A stretch of DNA of 64,000 nt. It comes from Marmoricola sp. (GTDB taxonomy: Bacteria; Actinomycetota; Actinomycetes; Propionibacteriales; Nocardioidaceae). The stretch is taken from positions 310,001 to 374,000 of the forward strand of contig JAOPYE010000040.1 in the NCBI GenBank assembly GCA_025964775.1. Direction: 5' to 3'. Of this stretch, positions 15,837 through 24,544 are shown one piece after another (position 1 is the stretch's first letter; each line of letters starts with the position of its first letter). The notes under the pieces were generated by a model that saw only the letters and a list, made by a program, of their open reading frames with translations, did no database searches and had not been told where the DNA came from. The translations under genes and the position numbers were made by a program.

Positions 15837-18803
15837 ATGACCGAGACGGTGAGCGGGGCAAAGGCCTCGACGCGACGTACGACCAAGGGCCTGAAGATCG
15901 AGCGGGTCTTCAGCACCGAGGGCGTGCACCCCTACGACGAGCTGAACTGGGAGCGTCGCGACGTCGTCCAGACCAACTGGAAGACCGGCGAGGCCGTCTT
16001 CGAGCAGCGCGGCGTGGAGTTCCCCGACTTCTGGAGCGTCAACGCGTCCACCATCGTCACGACCAAGTACTTCCGCGGCGCGCTAGGCACCGACGTACGG
16101 GAGTGGAGCCTCAAGCAGCTCATCGACCGCGTCGTCCTGACCTACCGGAAAGCCGGCGAGGAGAACGGCTACTTCGGAGGAGTCAAGGACGCCGAGCTGT
16201 TCGAGCACGAGCTGACCTGGCTGCTGGTCCACCAGTACTTCAGCTTCAACTCCCCGGTCTGGTTCAACGTCGGCACCGCCTCTCCCCAGCAGGTGTCCGC
16301 GTGCTTCATCCTCTCGGTCGACGACTCGATGGACTCGATCCTGAACTGGTACAAGGAAGAGGGCTTCATCTTCAAGGGCGGCTCCGGCGCCGGCCTGAAC
16401 CTCTCCCGGATCCGTTCGTCGAAGGAGCTGCTGTCCTCGGGCGGTACCGCGAGCGGCCCGGTCTCCTTCATGCGCGGTGCTGACGCGTCCGCCGGCACCA
16501 TCAAGTCCGGTGGCGCCACGCGTCGCGCGGCCAAGATGGTCGTCCTGGACGTCGATCACCCGGACATCGAAGAGTTCGTGATGACCAAGGCGAAGGAAGA
16601 GGACAAGATCCGCGCCCTGCGTGACGCCGGGTTCGACATGGACCTCGGCGGCGTCGACATCACCTCGGTCCAGTACCAGAACGCGAACAACTCGGTGCGC
16701 GTCACCGACGAGTTCATGCGCGCGGTCGAGGACGGCAGCGGGTTCGGACTGCGTTCGCGCAGCACCGGCGAGATCATCGAGACCGTCGATGCCCGCGAGC
16801 TGTTCACCAAGATCAGCCAGGCCGCGTGGGCCTGCGCCGACCCGGGCCTGCAGTACGACGACACGATCAACGACTGGCACACCAACCCGGAGACGGGCCG
16901 GATCACCGCGTCCAACCCGTGCTCGGAGTACATGAGCCTGGACAACTCCAGCTGCAACCTGGCGAGCCTGAACCTGTTGAAGTTCCTCAAGGACGACGAC
17001 ACCTTCGACGCGCCGCTGTTCGCCAAGGCCGTCGAGCTGATCATCACCGCGATGGACATCTCGATCTGCTTCGCGGACTTCCCGACCGAGCCGATCGGCA
17101 AGACCACCCGGGACTACCGCCAGCTGGGTATCGGGTACGCCAACCTGGGCGCGCTGCTGATGGCGATGGGCCTGGGCTACGACTCCGACGGTGGCCGCGC
17201 GATGGCCGGGACGATCACCTCGCTGATGACCGGTGTCTCCTACAAGCGTTCGGCCGAGCTGGCCGGTGTCGTCGGCCCGTACGCCGGCTACGCCCGCAAC
17301 GCCGAGGCCCACAAGCGGGTCATGCGCAAGCACCAGGCCGCCAACGACGTGGTCCGCACGCTGGGGGTCTCGGACTCCGCGGTGCACAAGCTGGCCACCA
17401 AGGCGTGGGCCGACGTGCTCAAGCTCGGTGACAAGAACGGCTTCCGCAACGCACAGGCCTCGGTGCTCGCACCGACCGGCACGATCGGCTTCATGATGGA
17501 CTGCGACACGACCGGCATCGAGCCGGACTTCTCGCTGGTCAAGTTCAAGAAGCTCGTCGGTGGCGGCTCGATGCAGATCGTCAACCAGACCATTCCGCGG
17601 GCCCTGCGCAAGCTGGGGTACTCCGACGAGCTGGTCGAGGCGATCGTGGGCTTCATTTCAGAGAACGGTCACGTCATCGACGCTCCGGGCCTGAAGCTCG
17701 AGCACTACGACATCTTCGACACCGCGATGGGTGCCCGGGCGCTGAAGCCGATGGGCCACGTGCGGATGATGTCGGCCTGCCAGCCGTTCCTCTCCGGAGC
17801 GATCTCCAAGACGGTCAACCTGCCCGAGAGCGCCACGGTCGAGGAGATCGAGGACATCTACCTGCAGTCGTGGAAGCTGGGCCTGAAGGCGACGGCTGTC
17901 TACCGCGACAACTGCAAGGTCGGTCAGCCGTTGTCCGACGGCAAGTCGGACCAGGCCAAGAAGGACCAGGGACTCTCCTCGTCGGTTGAGCCTGTCGAAA
18001 CCAAGGTCATCGAGATCCACAAGCCCTTCCGCAAGCGTCTCCCCAAGAGCCGCGTCAGCCGTACGACGAGCTTCACCGTCGGTGGCGCCGAGGGGTACAT
18101 GACCTCCGGTGCCCACGACGACGGCGAGCTCGGCGAGGTCTTCCTCAAGCTCGGCAAGCAGGGCTCGACCCTGGCCGGCGTGATGGACGCCTTCTCGATC
18201 GCCGTGAGCATCGGACTCCAGTACGGCGTCCCGCTGGAGACCTACGTCTCCAAGTTCACCAACCTGCGCTTCGAGCCGTCCGGCATGACCGACGACCCGG
18301 ACGTCCGGATGGCCCAGTCCCTGATGGACTACGTCTTCCGCAGGCTCGCCCTGGACTACCTGTCCTTCGAGGAGCGCTCCGAGCTCGGCATCTACTCAGC
18401 CGAGGAGCGTCAGCGCCAGCTCGAGACAGGCTCTTACGAGCCCGTCGAGGAGACCGGCAACGCCAACGAGCTGATGGCCTCCCCGGTGGTTGAGCCTGTC
18501 GAAACCTCAGAGATCCCGACCCTGGCGGCAAGGGCAAAGACAGACGCAGCCCCCGCCCCGGTGGTTGAGGAGGTTGCGCAGCAACCGTCTCGAAACCAGG
18601 AGTCAGTGGTTGAGGAGGTTGCGCAGCAACCGTCTCGAAACGCCTCCGCCCCCGCCGGCGTCCACACCAGCGCCGAGCTCCTCGAGAAGATCACCGGCAC
18701 CGCGATCGACTCCCCGCTGTGCATGACCTGCGGGACGAAGATGCGGCCGGCTGGGAGCTGCTATGTGTGCGAGGGGTGTGGGAGTACGTCGGGTTGCAGC
18801 TGA
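15837..18803 (+). CDS. nrdJ: Adenosylcobalamin-dependent (class II) ribonucleoside-diphosphate reductase
   Basis: Oxygen-independent ribonucleotide reductase using vitamin B12, 988 residues, making dNDPs from NDPs. Active-site elements include FNSPVWFNVG, redox Cys156 in SACF, the radical-site NPCSE motif (Cys362, Glu364) and LAPTGTIGFMM. The C-terminus is a zinc-ribbon/redox tail with CMTC and CYVCEGC motifs (about 962-980). I choose ATG 15837 (preceded by AGGGGA); the open frame upstream overlaps nrdR. The linker before the tail (about 870-945) and the segment near 716-722 contain four translated dispersed repeats, read as SVEPVET twice and VVEEVAQQPSRN twice. Expression is likely NrdR-controlled. 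No B12 riboswitch was seen. Confidence 0.96.
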   Translation: MTETVSGAKASTRRTTKGLKIERVFSTEGVHPYDELNWERRDVVQTNWKTGEAVFEQRGVEFPDFWSVNASTIVTTKYFRGALGTDVREWSLKQLIDRVVLTYRKAGEENGYFGGVKDAELFEHELTWLLVHQYFSFNSPVWFNVGTASPQQVSACFILSVDDSMDSILNWYKEEGFIFKGGSGAGLNLSRIRSSKELLSSGGTASGPVSFMRGADASAGTIKSGGATRRAAKMVVLDVDHPDIEEFVMTKAKEEDKIRALRDAGFDMDLGGVDITSVQYQNANNSVRVTDEFMRAVEDGSGFGLRSRSTGEIIETVDARELFTKISQAAWACADPGLQYDDTINDWHTNPETGRITASNPCSEYMSLDNSSCNLASLNLLKFLKDDDTFDAPLFAKAVELIITAMDISICFADFPTEPIGKTTRDYRQLGIGYANLGALLMAMGLGYDSDGGRAMAGTITSLMTGVSYKRSAELAGVVGPYAGYARNAEAHKRVMRKHQAANDVVRTLGVSDSAVHKLATKAWADVLKLGDKNGFRNAQASVLAPTGTIGFMMDCDTTGIEPDFSLVKFKKLVGGGSMQIVNQTIPRALRKLGYSDELVEAIVGFISENGHVIDAPGLKLEHYDIFDTAMGARALKPMGHVRMMSACQPFLSGAISKTVNLPESATVEEIEDIYLQSWKLGLKATAVYRDNCKVGQPLSDGKSDQAKKDQGLSSSVEPVETKVIEIHKPFRKRLPKSRVSRTTSFTVGGAEGYMTSGAHDDGELGEVFLKLGKQGSTLAGVMDAFSIAVSIGLQYGVPLETYVSKFTNLRFEPSGMTDDPDVRMAQSLMDYVFRRLALDYLSFEERSELGIYSAEERQRQLETGSYEPVEETGNANELMASPVVEPVETSEIPTLAARAKTDAAPAPVVEEVAQQPSRNQESVVEEVAQQPSRNASAPAGVHTSAELLEKITGTAIDSPLCMTCGTKMRPAGSCYVCEGCGSTSGCS
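17984..18002 (+). repeat. Dispersed repeat, 19-bp form, inside nrdJ (copy 4)
   Basis: GGTTGAGCCTGTCGAAACC, translated in frame as part of SVEPVET at about residues 716-722 of NrdJ. It lies in a polar insertion between the last part of the catalytic barrel and the IHKPFRKRLP segment. Confidence 0.88.
18488..18506 (+). repeat. Dispersed repeat, 19-bp form, inside nrdJ (copy 5)
   Basis: GGTTGAGCCTGTCGAAACC again, same orientation and same reading frame as copy 4 (VVEPVET). It is in the NrdJ linker upstream of the C-terminal zinc ribbon. Confidence 0.88.
18563..18597 (+). repeat. Dispersed repeat, 35-bp form, inside nrdJ (copy 6)
   Basis: Outer parts GGTTGAGGA and GTCTCGAAACC flank an inner hairpin GGTTGC / loop GCA / GCAACC. 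Translated in frame as VVEEVAQQPSRN in the NrdJ linker. Confidence 0.9.
18608..18642 (+). repeat. Dispersed repeat, 35-bp form, inside nrdJ (copy 7)
   Basis: Near-identical tandem neighbour of copy 6, beginning 10 bp after it; only the last base differs (AAACG). Translated in the same frame (VVEEVAQQPSRN). Confidence 0.9.
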
Positions 18804-18819
18804 GGTTCTACGTAGTACG

Positions 18820-18857
18820 TCGACGGGGTCGTCTCCTGATGGGAGGCGGCCCCGTCG
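18820..18857. terminator. Hairpin terminator after nrdJ
   Basis: Arms CGACGGGG (18821-18828) and CCCCGTCG (18850-18857), extended inward by CTCC/GGAG around the loop TGAT. It begins 17 bp after the nrdJ stop. Confidence 0.75.
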
Positions 18858-19015
18858 CTTGTGTGGGCCAGCAGTGCTGAGTGACAGGCAATCGCGGATA
18901 GACGCGGGTATGACAGCGCCGCAATCCGGGTTGGCTCAGCAATCCTTCCCAGGCGAGCAGACGCCCCTGTAGGTTCAAATAGTCTGGTCGGCTCGGCTGG
19001 CCACGAGAGGGAACC

Positions 19016-20500
19016 ATGGATGACGATGCTTGGGAGCCCGCACGCCTGATCCCTGTGTCGGGAATCAACGGGGCGGATGAACAGGAACGTCGAGGAGTCT
19101 CAGCCCTGCTGGCCGTACTTGAATCTGTGCGCGAGTTCGGCCGTGCGATCACGGTGCCGTTGGGTGCTCCGGCTGGGGCGATCTCAACGTTCGTTGAAGT
19201 CCCGTTCACTCTCGCGGAGCGCAAGGTGCGTCCCGACGGGCTCATCCGGGTGACTAGAGGTAAACAGACGTGGACCGCGCTTGTCGAGGCAAAGACCGGC
19301 CGTAACGACCTCCAGGCCGCGCAGCTTGAGGACTATCTGGACGTCGCCAGAGAGCACCAGTTCGACGCTGTGCTCACGATCTCGAATGAGTTGGTCGTCG
19401 CCCCCGGCGAACACCCCACAGCGGTCGACAAGAAGAAGTTGAAGAAGGTCGCGCTGGATCATCTGTCGTGGAGCCAGATTCACACGGAAGCCGTGATCGA
19501 GCGACTCAATCGGTCGGTCGCTGACCCTGATCAAGCCTGGATTCTGGCCGAACTGATTCGTTATCTCGAGCACGACAGATCTGGCGCGGTCGACTTCGAC
19601 GACATGGGTTCGTCGTGGGTGACCGTTCGCAACAGCGTTGCCAACCGAACCTTGCGAGCAGGAGACAAAGGCGCCTCAGAAGTCGTCGCTCGCTATGGCC
19701 AGTTGATCTCGTTCGCCGGGATGAGGTTGTCGCGGAAGTTGGGGGTTGATGTTCGACCAGCACTGTCACGCGCTGAACTGAAGGACCTCGGCGCCTACAC
19801 CCAAGTTGGCGTGAAACGCCTGGTCGACACCGGGATGCTGACCGGAGCATTGCGTGTTCCGAACGCCGCGGCGCCGATCGAAATCACCGCGGATCTGCGC
19901 TCAGGGCTGATCACGTGTTCGGTAGTTATTGCTGCACCTGGCCAAGGGCGTAACACGACGCGCGTGACGTGGCTGACTCGTCAGCTCACAAAGGCACCTG
20001 ATGCGCTCCAGATCGAAGCGCTCGCTGCTTGGGCGCGCGTCTCGGGTCCGTGCCAGCCGATTACTGCGGTGCGTAAGTCGCCAGAGGTGATCATCGAAGA
20101 CCCGAAGAAGGAACTTCGCTCCTTCACCGTTCGACTGACTGTCCAGGCAGGTACGAAGCGCGGCCAAGGTCGTGGATCATTTGTCGGCTCGGTCCTGAGC
20201 CTGGTCGACAGCTTCTATGAAGACGTCGTGCAACACCTAAAGCCATGGACGCCGCCGGCGCCCTCAGTTAAGACCAGAGCAAGCAGCGACGACACCACAC
20301 ACGACGACGATGGAATCACCGGCGAACTTCCCCTGAGGTCTGTTCCACGTGCCGACCTCAGTGCAGCGAGGGCTGCATCAGTCGGGTCAGGCGATGGCCC
20401 CGACGATGAGGACCAGCAGACGCTCGTCGAAGCGGATTCGTCGACTGTCCTCGAACCCGACGAATCACCAGAGGACACCACAGCGTTACCTGTCTTGTAG
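19016..20500 (+). CDS. Putative PD-(D/E)XK nuclease-fold protein, accessory
   Basis: Protein of 494 residues that I cannot assign to a named family. The N-terminal domain carries a PD-(D/E)XK layout: Asp74 in RPDGLI, Glu91-x-Lys93 in LVEAKTG, and a following Gln103-x3-Tyr107 (QLEDY), which together suggest a metal-dependent DNA nuclease. The middle (about 180-420) is unassigned. The last ~75 residues are acidic and look disordered. A ribosome site (GAGAGGG) precedes ATG 19016. Codon use is less GC-rich at third positions than in the flanking nrd genes, suggesting transfer. With the NERD fragment and HNH gene downstream it forms a nuclease islet, so a DNA-defence role is possible. Confidence 0.7.
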   Translation: MDDDAWEPARLIPVSGINGADEQERRGVSALLAVLESVREFGRAITVPLGAPAGAISTFVEVPFTLAERKVRPDGLIRVTRGKQTWTALVEAKTGRNDLQAAQLEDYLDVAREHQFDAVLTISNELVVAPGEHPTAVDKKKLKKVALDHLSWSQIHTEAVIERLNRSVADPDQAWILAELIRYLEHDRSGAVDFDDMGSSWVTVRNSVANRTLRAGDKGASEVVARYGQLISFAGMRLSRKLGVDVRPALSRAELKDLGAYTQVGVKRLVDTGMLTGALRVPNAAAPIEITADLRSGLITCSVVIAAPGQGRNTTRVTWLTRQLTKAPDALQIEALAAWARVSGPCQPITAVRKSPEVIIEDPKKELRSFTVRLTVQAGTKRGQGRGSFVGSVLSLVDSFYEDVVQHLKPWTPPAPSVKTRASSDDTTHDDDGITGELPLRSVPRADLSAARAASVGSGDGPDDEDQQTLVEADSSTVLEPDESPEDTTALPVL

Positions 20501-20562
20501 AGGCGGGCGAGGTTCGCTTCGTCGTATTGCTCGGCGGATGCGGAGTCAGGCGAACCTATTGC

Positions 20563-21024
20563 CTACCTCCAAGTAGTCGATCGACGTGCGACCTCGTAGA
20601 TCGCGTCGACCTCACGGACAGTGAGCTGCTGCGGACGCTTGACGAGGTGCTGGCTAATGCGCCGTCGCTGGACGACGACAACCGCCCCGTCCTCGGGCTG
20701 CTTCTTGACGGTGAAGCCCTTGTGGGCGCCCATCACAGCGATGACAGCGATGGCCGCGACCGGAAACCCGGCGCGTTCTGTAAGTAGGCGTGATGCCCGA
20801 CGAGCCTCGTGTCGGCTGTTGCGGACGTACGGCATCCGCTGACCGTTGACCATCAACGTGTCACCGCCGACCCACACGCCTGCGGCACGACCTTGCGTTG
20901 ACGATGGGCGGTTGGCCTTTCCATGTCCCTGAACGTCTCGTGTACGAAGTTCTCCCAGGTGACCTGCATCTGGTACTGACGAACAGGGAGTCGTCAGGAA
21001 GTCATCGTCATCTGAGTGCTTCAA
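20563..21024 (-). pseudogene. NERD-domain protein fragment (N-terminal part missing)
   Basis: The leftward frame of 153 codons reads as the C-terminal third of an actinobacterial NERD (nuclease-related domain) protein: VWVGGDTLMVNGQRMPYVRNSRHEARRASRLL, a hydrophobic stretch (VAAIAVIAVMGA), KKQPEDGAVVV, and the terminal ARRSTTWR. These are here split for reading; the whole runs from about residue 50 to the stop. The first ~50 residues do not resemble the family. The catalytic N-terminal half normally found upstream is not present on this strand, so I call it a truncated remnant. The rest of 20501-21151 shows no other gene. Confidence 0.55.
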
Positions 21025-21151
21025 ACTGGGCGATGTGATGCGCGCCCTTGTGCCGGAGCGTCGGGAAGGCCGGCCGGTTCACAGACCGCATTGCACGCCG
21101 GATCGACTCCAAGTGGGTCTCCTCGCCGTCCGACGGCAAGCCATGCAGAAG

Positions 21152-22027
21152 CTAACTGGCTGCGAGGAATTGAGCGAACCGAAGGTCAAGTCGGTCTGGA
21201 TCGGGTCGGTCCCGCATCGCTGCTGGCACGACCAACTGCCGGCCGTGCATTTCTTGCAGGCCGTGGAGCAACATGGGGCCGTCAACCTCCAGAAGCAGCT
21301 CTTCGTTGACGACGACTCCATAATCCGGAGCAATGCCGATCAGGTTCTGGTCGTAGGCTGCATGATGGATTTTGCATAGGCTCAATCCATTGGAGACCAC
21401 TGCATCACCGTCGGCTTCCCCATCTCCGATGATGTGTGCAGCATCGAGAAGCGCAGCCTTTTTGAGCACGCAAATGCTGCACTGGGTTTGATAAGCGAGC
21501 ATCACCCTCGCGCGAAACGCCGGTTGATGCACCCGCTGCCGGACAACTCGTTCGGCATAGCGCTTTTCGAGCTCCGTCAGCGCGCCGGTCGGCGGTAGGA
21601 CGCGCAGGTCAGGATCGACCGACAAGGTGAACTCACGGGCAGCCGGATCGTCTGCAACGACGTACACCGGGTAAATCGGGACGTACGCACCAGCGGCGAC
21701 CTTGTTGAACCTCAGCAGCGGGAACTGAAGGTCCATCGCTCGCCTGAGCTTGATGTTCTTGCCGCCGATCGGCCCGGATTGATAGCTGTAGCGGAGTAGG
21801 CCGCCGTCGAGCTCACGATCAGCGTACGGTCCGTCTGGAGAGGTCAGAATCGACAGCGTCGCCTCGAGGTTGTTCGGATTCCAAATCCCGCCGCCGCCCG
21901 GGTCGACAACCCTCACGGTCGAACCGTCGGGCATTGCAAGGGCGTCCAGATCTTGTCGGTCAAGGAAGCCGCCACGTTGATCGGCACGTGCCATCACCAG
22001 GTGCGCAATCACGTCACGCAGCTTCAT
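21152..22027 (-). CDS. HNH endonuclease, predicted restriction-type (COG3440-like)
   Basis: Protein of 291 residues of a widespread family annotated as predicted restriction endonuclease. An N-terminal domain (about 1-145) with GGGGIWNP, LLRYSY and VPIYPVYVV stretches probably recognises DNA. The C-terminal beta-beta-alpha-metal HNH domain has zinc-knuckle cysteines Cys183/Cys186 (QCSIC) and Cys218/His221 (LCKIHH), with catalytic His198 in LLDAAHI. Family knowledge suggests cleavage of modified or foreign DNA; the specificity is unknown. I prefer ATG 22027, preceded by AGAGGA, over GTG 22048. It has the islet's lower-GC codon use. Confidence 0.82.
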   Translation of the reverse strand: MKLRDVIAHLVMARADQRGGFLDRQDLDALAMPDGSTVRVVDPGGGGIWNPNNLEATLSILTSPDGPYADRELDGGLLRYSYQSGPIGGKNIKLRRAMDLQFPLLRFNKVAAGAYVPIYPVYVVADDPAAREFTLSVDPDLRVLPPTGALTELEKRYAERVVRQRVHQPAFRARVMLAYQTQCSICVLKKAALLDAAHIIGDGEADGDAVVSNGLSLCKIHHAAYDQNLIGIAPDYGVVVNEELLLEVDGPMLLHGLQEMHGRQLVVPAAMRDRPDPDRLDLRFAQFLAAS

Positions 22028-22187
22028 TTCTTCCTCTGGGCTCGGCACAAGCCGAGGCTAGACGCAAATGGTGGCTATGGCAGTCGATCGGTGATCGACC
22101 CGTTGTCAGCACAAACCTTCTTCACCGAGCCAAACACAGGTTAGACAGAGGTGCGCCGAGTTTGCGGACGGAAATCCGGCTGAGCGC

Positions 22188-23042
22188 TCAGCCCGGCAAC
22201 CCAGCCAAACAAACAAACCTCTTCGCGTTCGCCGGGTCCAGAGCGTTCGCCACCATGTTCCACACATTCGTGTCGTACGCCTCGTTGATATGCCCGACCG
22301 GGTCGAGCGGGCACAAGTCCTGGACGTACTCGTTGGTCACGCCGGGCTCGTTGACGAACGCCGTACCGGTCGGGGTGACCAGCTCGTCGTACCTCGACGT
22401 GATCACCGTGTACTTCACACCGGGCTGGGCGATCGGACCGTTGTTGAGCGTCTGTACGGCCGCTCCGTTGGTGATCAGGTTGTCGCAGGCCGGGCAGCCG
22501 TAGGTCTGCAGGGCCGAGGACACCTGGGAGCGGATGCCGAAGGCGTACGCGAGGTTCACCAGGCCGGCGAAGGTGGTGCCGTGGGTCGGGGGAGCGATCG
22601 CGACGACCGTGCCGATCTTGTCGGCGATGCCCTGGGTCTTGGTGACGTACAGGGACTGGAAGCCGCCCTCGGAGTGGCCGACGATGTCGGCCTTCGCGGC
22701 ACCGGTCTCGGCCAGCACCCGCAGGATCTGGTCCTTGATCTGCGCTGCCGAGTCGGCGATCGGTTGCAGGCCACCGACGAACGGGAAGCCGGGAAACGCG
22801 CCGTAGGTCTCGCTGAAGGTGCAGTAGCCCTGGCTGGCCAGGAAGTACTGCAGCACGTTGGTGTCCTCGTAGTACGTCGCGCCGAGCCCGTGCAGGATCA
22901 CCACCGGGTCGGGATGCGCCGCCGAGGGAACGCAGGTCGGATCGTTCGTGCCACCGGTGCTCGCAGCGTGAGCTGCCGGCGCCAGCAGGGCGGCGAGGGG
23001 GAGCAGCGTGCTCAGGACAATGAAGCGGGTGAGTCGACGCAT
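22188..23042 (-). CDS. Secreted lipase/esterase (alpha/beta hydrolase)
   Basis: Exported triacylglycerol lipase-like protein of 284 residues with a signal peptide (about 1-27, ending AHAA). The oxyanion motif is VVILHGLG (about 47-54). The nucleophile Ser124 lies in GHSEGG. The acid and base are likely in SRYDELVTP and DPVGHINEAYD. Several Cys pairs (CVPS, YCTF, CPACD, LCPLD, FVCLAG) fit extracellular disulfides. I choose ATG 23042, preceded by GGAAGGA on the minus strand; an open frame to 23300 runs through the promoter of the divergent TetR gene. The divergent TetR (23170) is the probable regulator. Confidence 0.88.
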   Translation of the reverse strand: MRRLTRFIVLSTLLPLAALLAPAAHAASTGGTNDPTCVPSAAHPDPVVILHGLGATYYEDTNVLQYFLASQGYCTFSETYGAFPGFPFVGGLQPIADSAAQIKDQILRVLAETGAAKADIVGHSEGGFQSLYVTKTQGIADKIGTVVAIAPPTHGTTFAGLVNLAYAFGIRSQVSSALQTYGCPACDNLITNGAAVQTLNNGPIAQPGVKYTVITSRYDELVTPTGTAFVNEPGVTNEYVQDLCPLDPVGHINEAYDTNVWNMVANALDPANAKRFVCLAGLPG

Positions 23043-23092
23043 CGGGGTGGTCCTTCCGGATCCGGCGGGTGAGAGCGCTAGGGTGAGGTTCG

Positions 23093-23158
23093 ATACCGTA
23101 AGGTATTGGATACCCAGAAGTATTGACCTTGAACCGACGATGTCAAGACCTGAGGTCT
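23093..23158. promoter_or_regulatory. Inverted repeats in the lipase/TetR divergent promoter, possible operators
   Basis: Two dyads lie between the divergent lipase and TetR genes: ATACC-GTAA-GGTAT (23093-23106) and AGACCT-G-AGGTCT (23146-23158). The first is followed by a further GGATACC. Either could be the operator of the TetR protein encoded at 23170; nothing in the sequence decides between them. Confidence 0.45.
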
Positions 23159-23169
23159 GAGGAGATTCG

Positions 23170-23814
23170 ATGGCCCGCACCCGACCGCTCCGTTCCGAGA
23201 CCCGGCAAGCCGTCCTCGACGCTGCCTTCGAGGTCTTCGGCCAGCGGGGGATCGCCGCCAGCTCGCTCACCGAGGTGGCCGCCGCGGCCGGCCTGACCAA
23301 GGGTGCGGTCTACTCCAACTTCGACTCCAAGGATGAGCTCGTCCTGGCCCTGATGGAGGAGCACGCCGGCCACCGGATCGAGGCCAGCCTGGACGCTATC
23401 GAAGGCGCCGGCGCCGCCGAGGTCTTCCCGCAGGTCGCCGCCGTCCTGGTCCACGAGATGCGGGTGGACGCGGTCTGGCACCGCCTGCTCGCCGAGTACT
23501 TCGCGATGGCCCACCACGACCCGGCCAAGCGCGAGGCCCTGCAGCGCCGTCGCCGTGAGGTCCGCGAGACCATCACCCGGGCAGTCGAGCGGGTCGCGGC
23601 CGAGCTCGACCTCGAGCTGCCGCTGCCGGCTGCCGACCTGGCCGTCGTGCTGCTCGCCCTGAGCAACGGGCTCGGGGTCGAGACCGACATCGACCCTGAC
23701 GGCGTACCGGACGACCTGTTGGCCCGGGTGCTCACCCTGATCGTCGGGGATGTCGTGGCGAAGGTGCAGGAAGCTGCTCAGGCGCACGAGGAGCTCGTGC
23801 GCGACCAGCCCTGA
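23170..23814 (+). CDS. TetR/AcrR family transcriptional regulator
   Basis: Repressor-type regulator of 214 residues. The N-terminal helix-turn-helix (about 10-57) reads TRQAVLDAAFEVFGQRGIAAS, then LTEVAAAAGLTKGAVYSNFDSKDEL, the classical TetR pattern; these are given in two parts. The C-terminal ligand domain is all-helical. It is divergent from the lipase gene, which it probably controls. It is convergent with, and 4 bp from, another TetR gene. The ligand is unknown, perhaps a fatty acid if lipase is the target. Confidence 0.9.
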   Translation: MARTRPLRSETRQAVLDAAFEVFGQRGIAASSLTEVAAAAGLTKGAVYSNFDSKDELVLALMEEHAGHRIEASLDAIEGAGAAEVFPQVAAVLVHEMRVDAVWHRLLAEYFAMAHHDPAKREALQRRRREVRETITRAVERVAAELDLELPLPAADLAVVLLALSNGLGVETDIDPDGVPDDLLARVLTLIVGDVVAKVQEAAQAHEELVRDQP

Positions 23815-23818
23815 CCGC

Positions 23819-24421
23819 TCAGCTCGAGCGCACCAGCAGCGGCAACAGCTCGCGCACCTCGTCGGCCAGCGCTTCGATCATCGGCTCGCCGCCGTCGGCG
23901 TAGATGAGCAGGGTCTGCTGGAAGAGGCCGTCGAGCATCCCGTAGACCGCGGAGGAGTTCGCGGCGATCAGCGGCTTGCCGACGAGCTCGGCGTACCGGT
24001 CGACAACGCGCCAGACCATCTCCTCCAGGGTCCGGTCGATCATCGTCACGACCTCGCGCAGCCTCGGCTCGAACATGCTCTGCGAGCGCAGGTCGTACCA
24101 GAGGCGGTGCATCGGAGCGTCCTCGCGGATGGTCTCGCCGAGCTTCGCGGCGAAGCCTTCGATCAGCTCCTGAGGCGTCGTGGCGCCCTCGACCACGCCG
24201 TCGTACCGGTGCACGCATTTCGCCTTGTAGTACTTCACGCAGTAGACGACCAGGTCGATCTTGTCGTCGAAGTAGGAGTGGACGTCGGCGTCGGAAAACT
24301 CCGCGTTGTCCGCGATCTCATGAAGGCTGGCGCGCGCGTAGCCGAGTTTCCCCAGGGTGGCCAGCGCGGATTCGGCGAGCTGCTCGAGACGGGCGTCGTG
24401 GTTCGTTGAGACAACCTCCAC
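23819..24421 (-). CDS. TetR family transcriptional regulator
   Basis: Regulator of 200 residues. The N-terminal helix-turn-helix (about 12-55) has the ALATLGKLGYARASLHEIA and FSDADVHSYFDDKIDLV stretches. The ligand-binding part is larger and unlike that of the neighbouring TetR, so the pair is not a recent duplication. The target is not evident: the upstream neighbour in divergent orientation is the DUF222-HNH gene, whose own promoter carries a LexA box instead. Confidence 0.87.
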   Translation of the reverse strand: MEVVSTNHDARLEQLAESALATLGKLGYARASLHEIADNAEFSDADVHSYFDDKIDLVVYCVKYYKAKCVHRYDGVVEGATTPQELIEGFAAKLGETIREDAPMHRLWYDLRSQSMFEPRLREVVTMIDRTLEEMVWRVVDRYAELVGKPLIAANSSAVYGMLDGLFQQTLLIYADGGEPMIEALADEVRELLPLLVRSS

Positions 24422-24514
24422 GGCTCACCCTCTCTCATCACCGCCGAGCGGAATTCATCGTACTGCCGCGGCGGCTCGGGAGGGTTTTCCACAAAATCTC
24501 GTTTGCCCGTTGCA

Positions 24515-24530
24515 TCGAACATATGTTCGA
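24515..24530. promoter_or_regulatory. Perfect LexA (SOS) box upstream of the DUF222-HNH gene
   Basis: TCGAACATATGTTCGA is a perfect 16-bp palindrome and an exact match to TCGAAC-N4-GTTCGA. It ends 14 bp before ATG 24545, so LexA bound here would block initiation or early elongation. Confidence 0.9.
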
Positions 24531-24544
24531 ACAAGAATGGATCC

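Noticed and set aside
18421..18460. Possible decayed repeat copy in nrdJ (GAGCCCGTCGAGGAGACC)
   Set aside because: Suggestive of GAGCCTGTCGAAACC but too diverged to separate from normal Glu/Pro/Val coding sequence.
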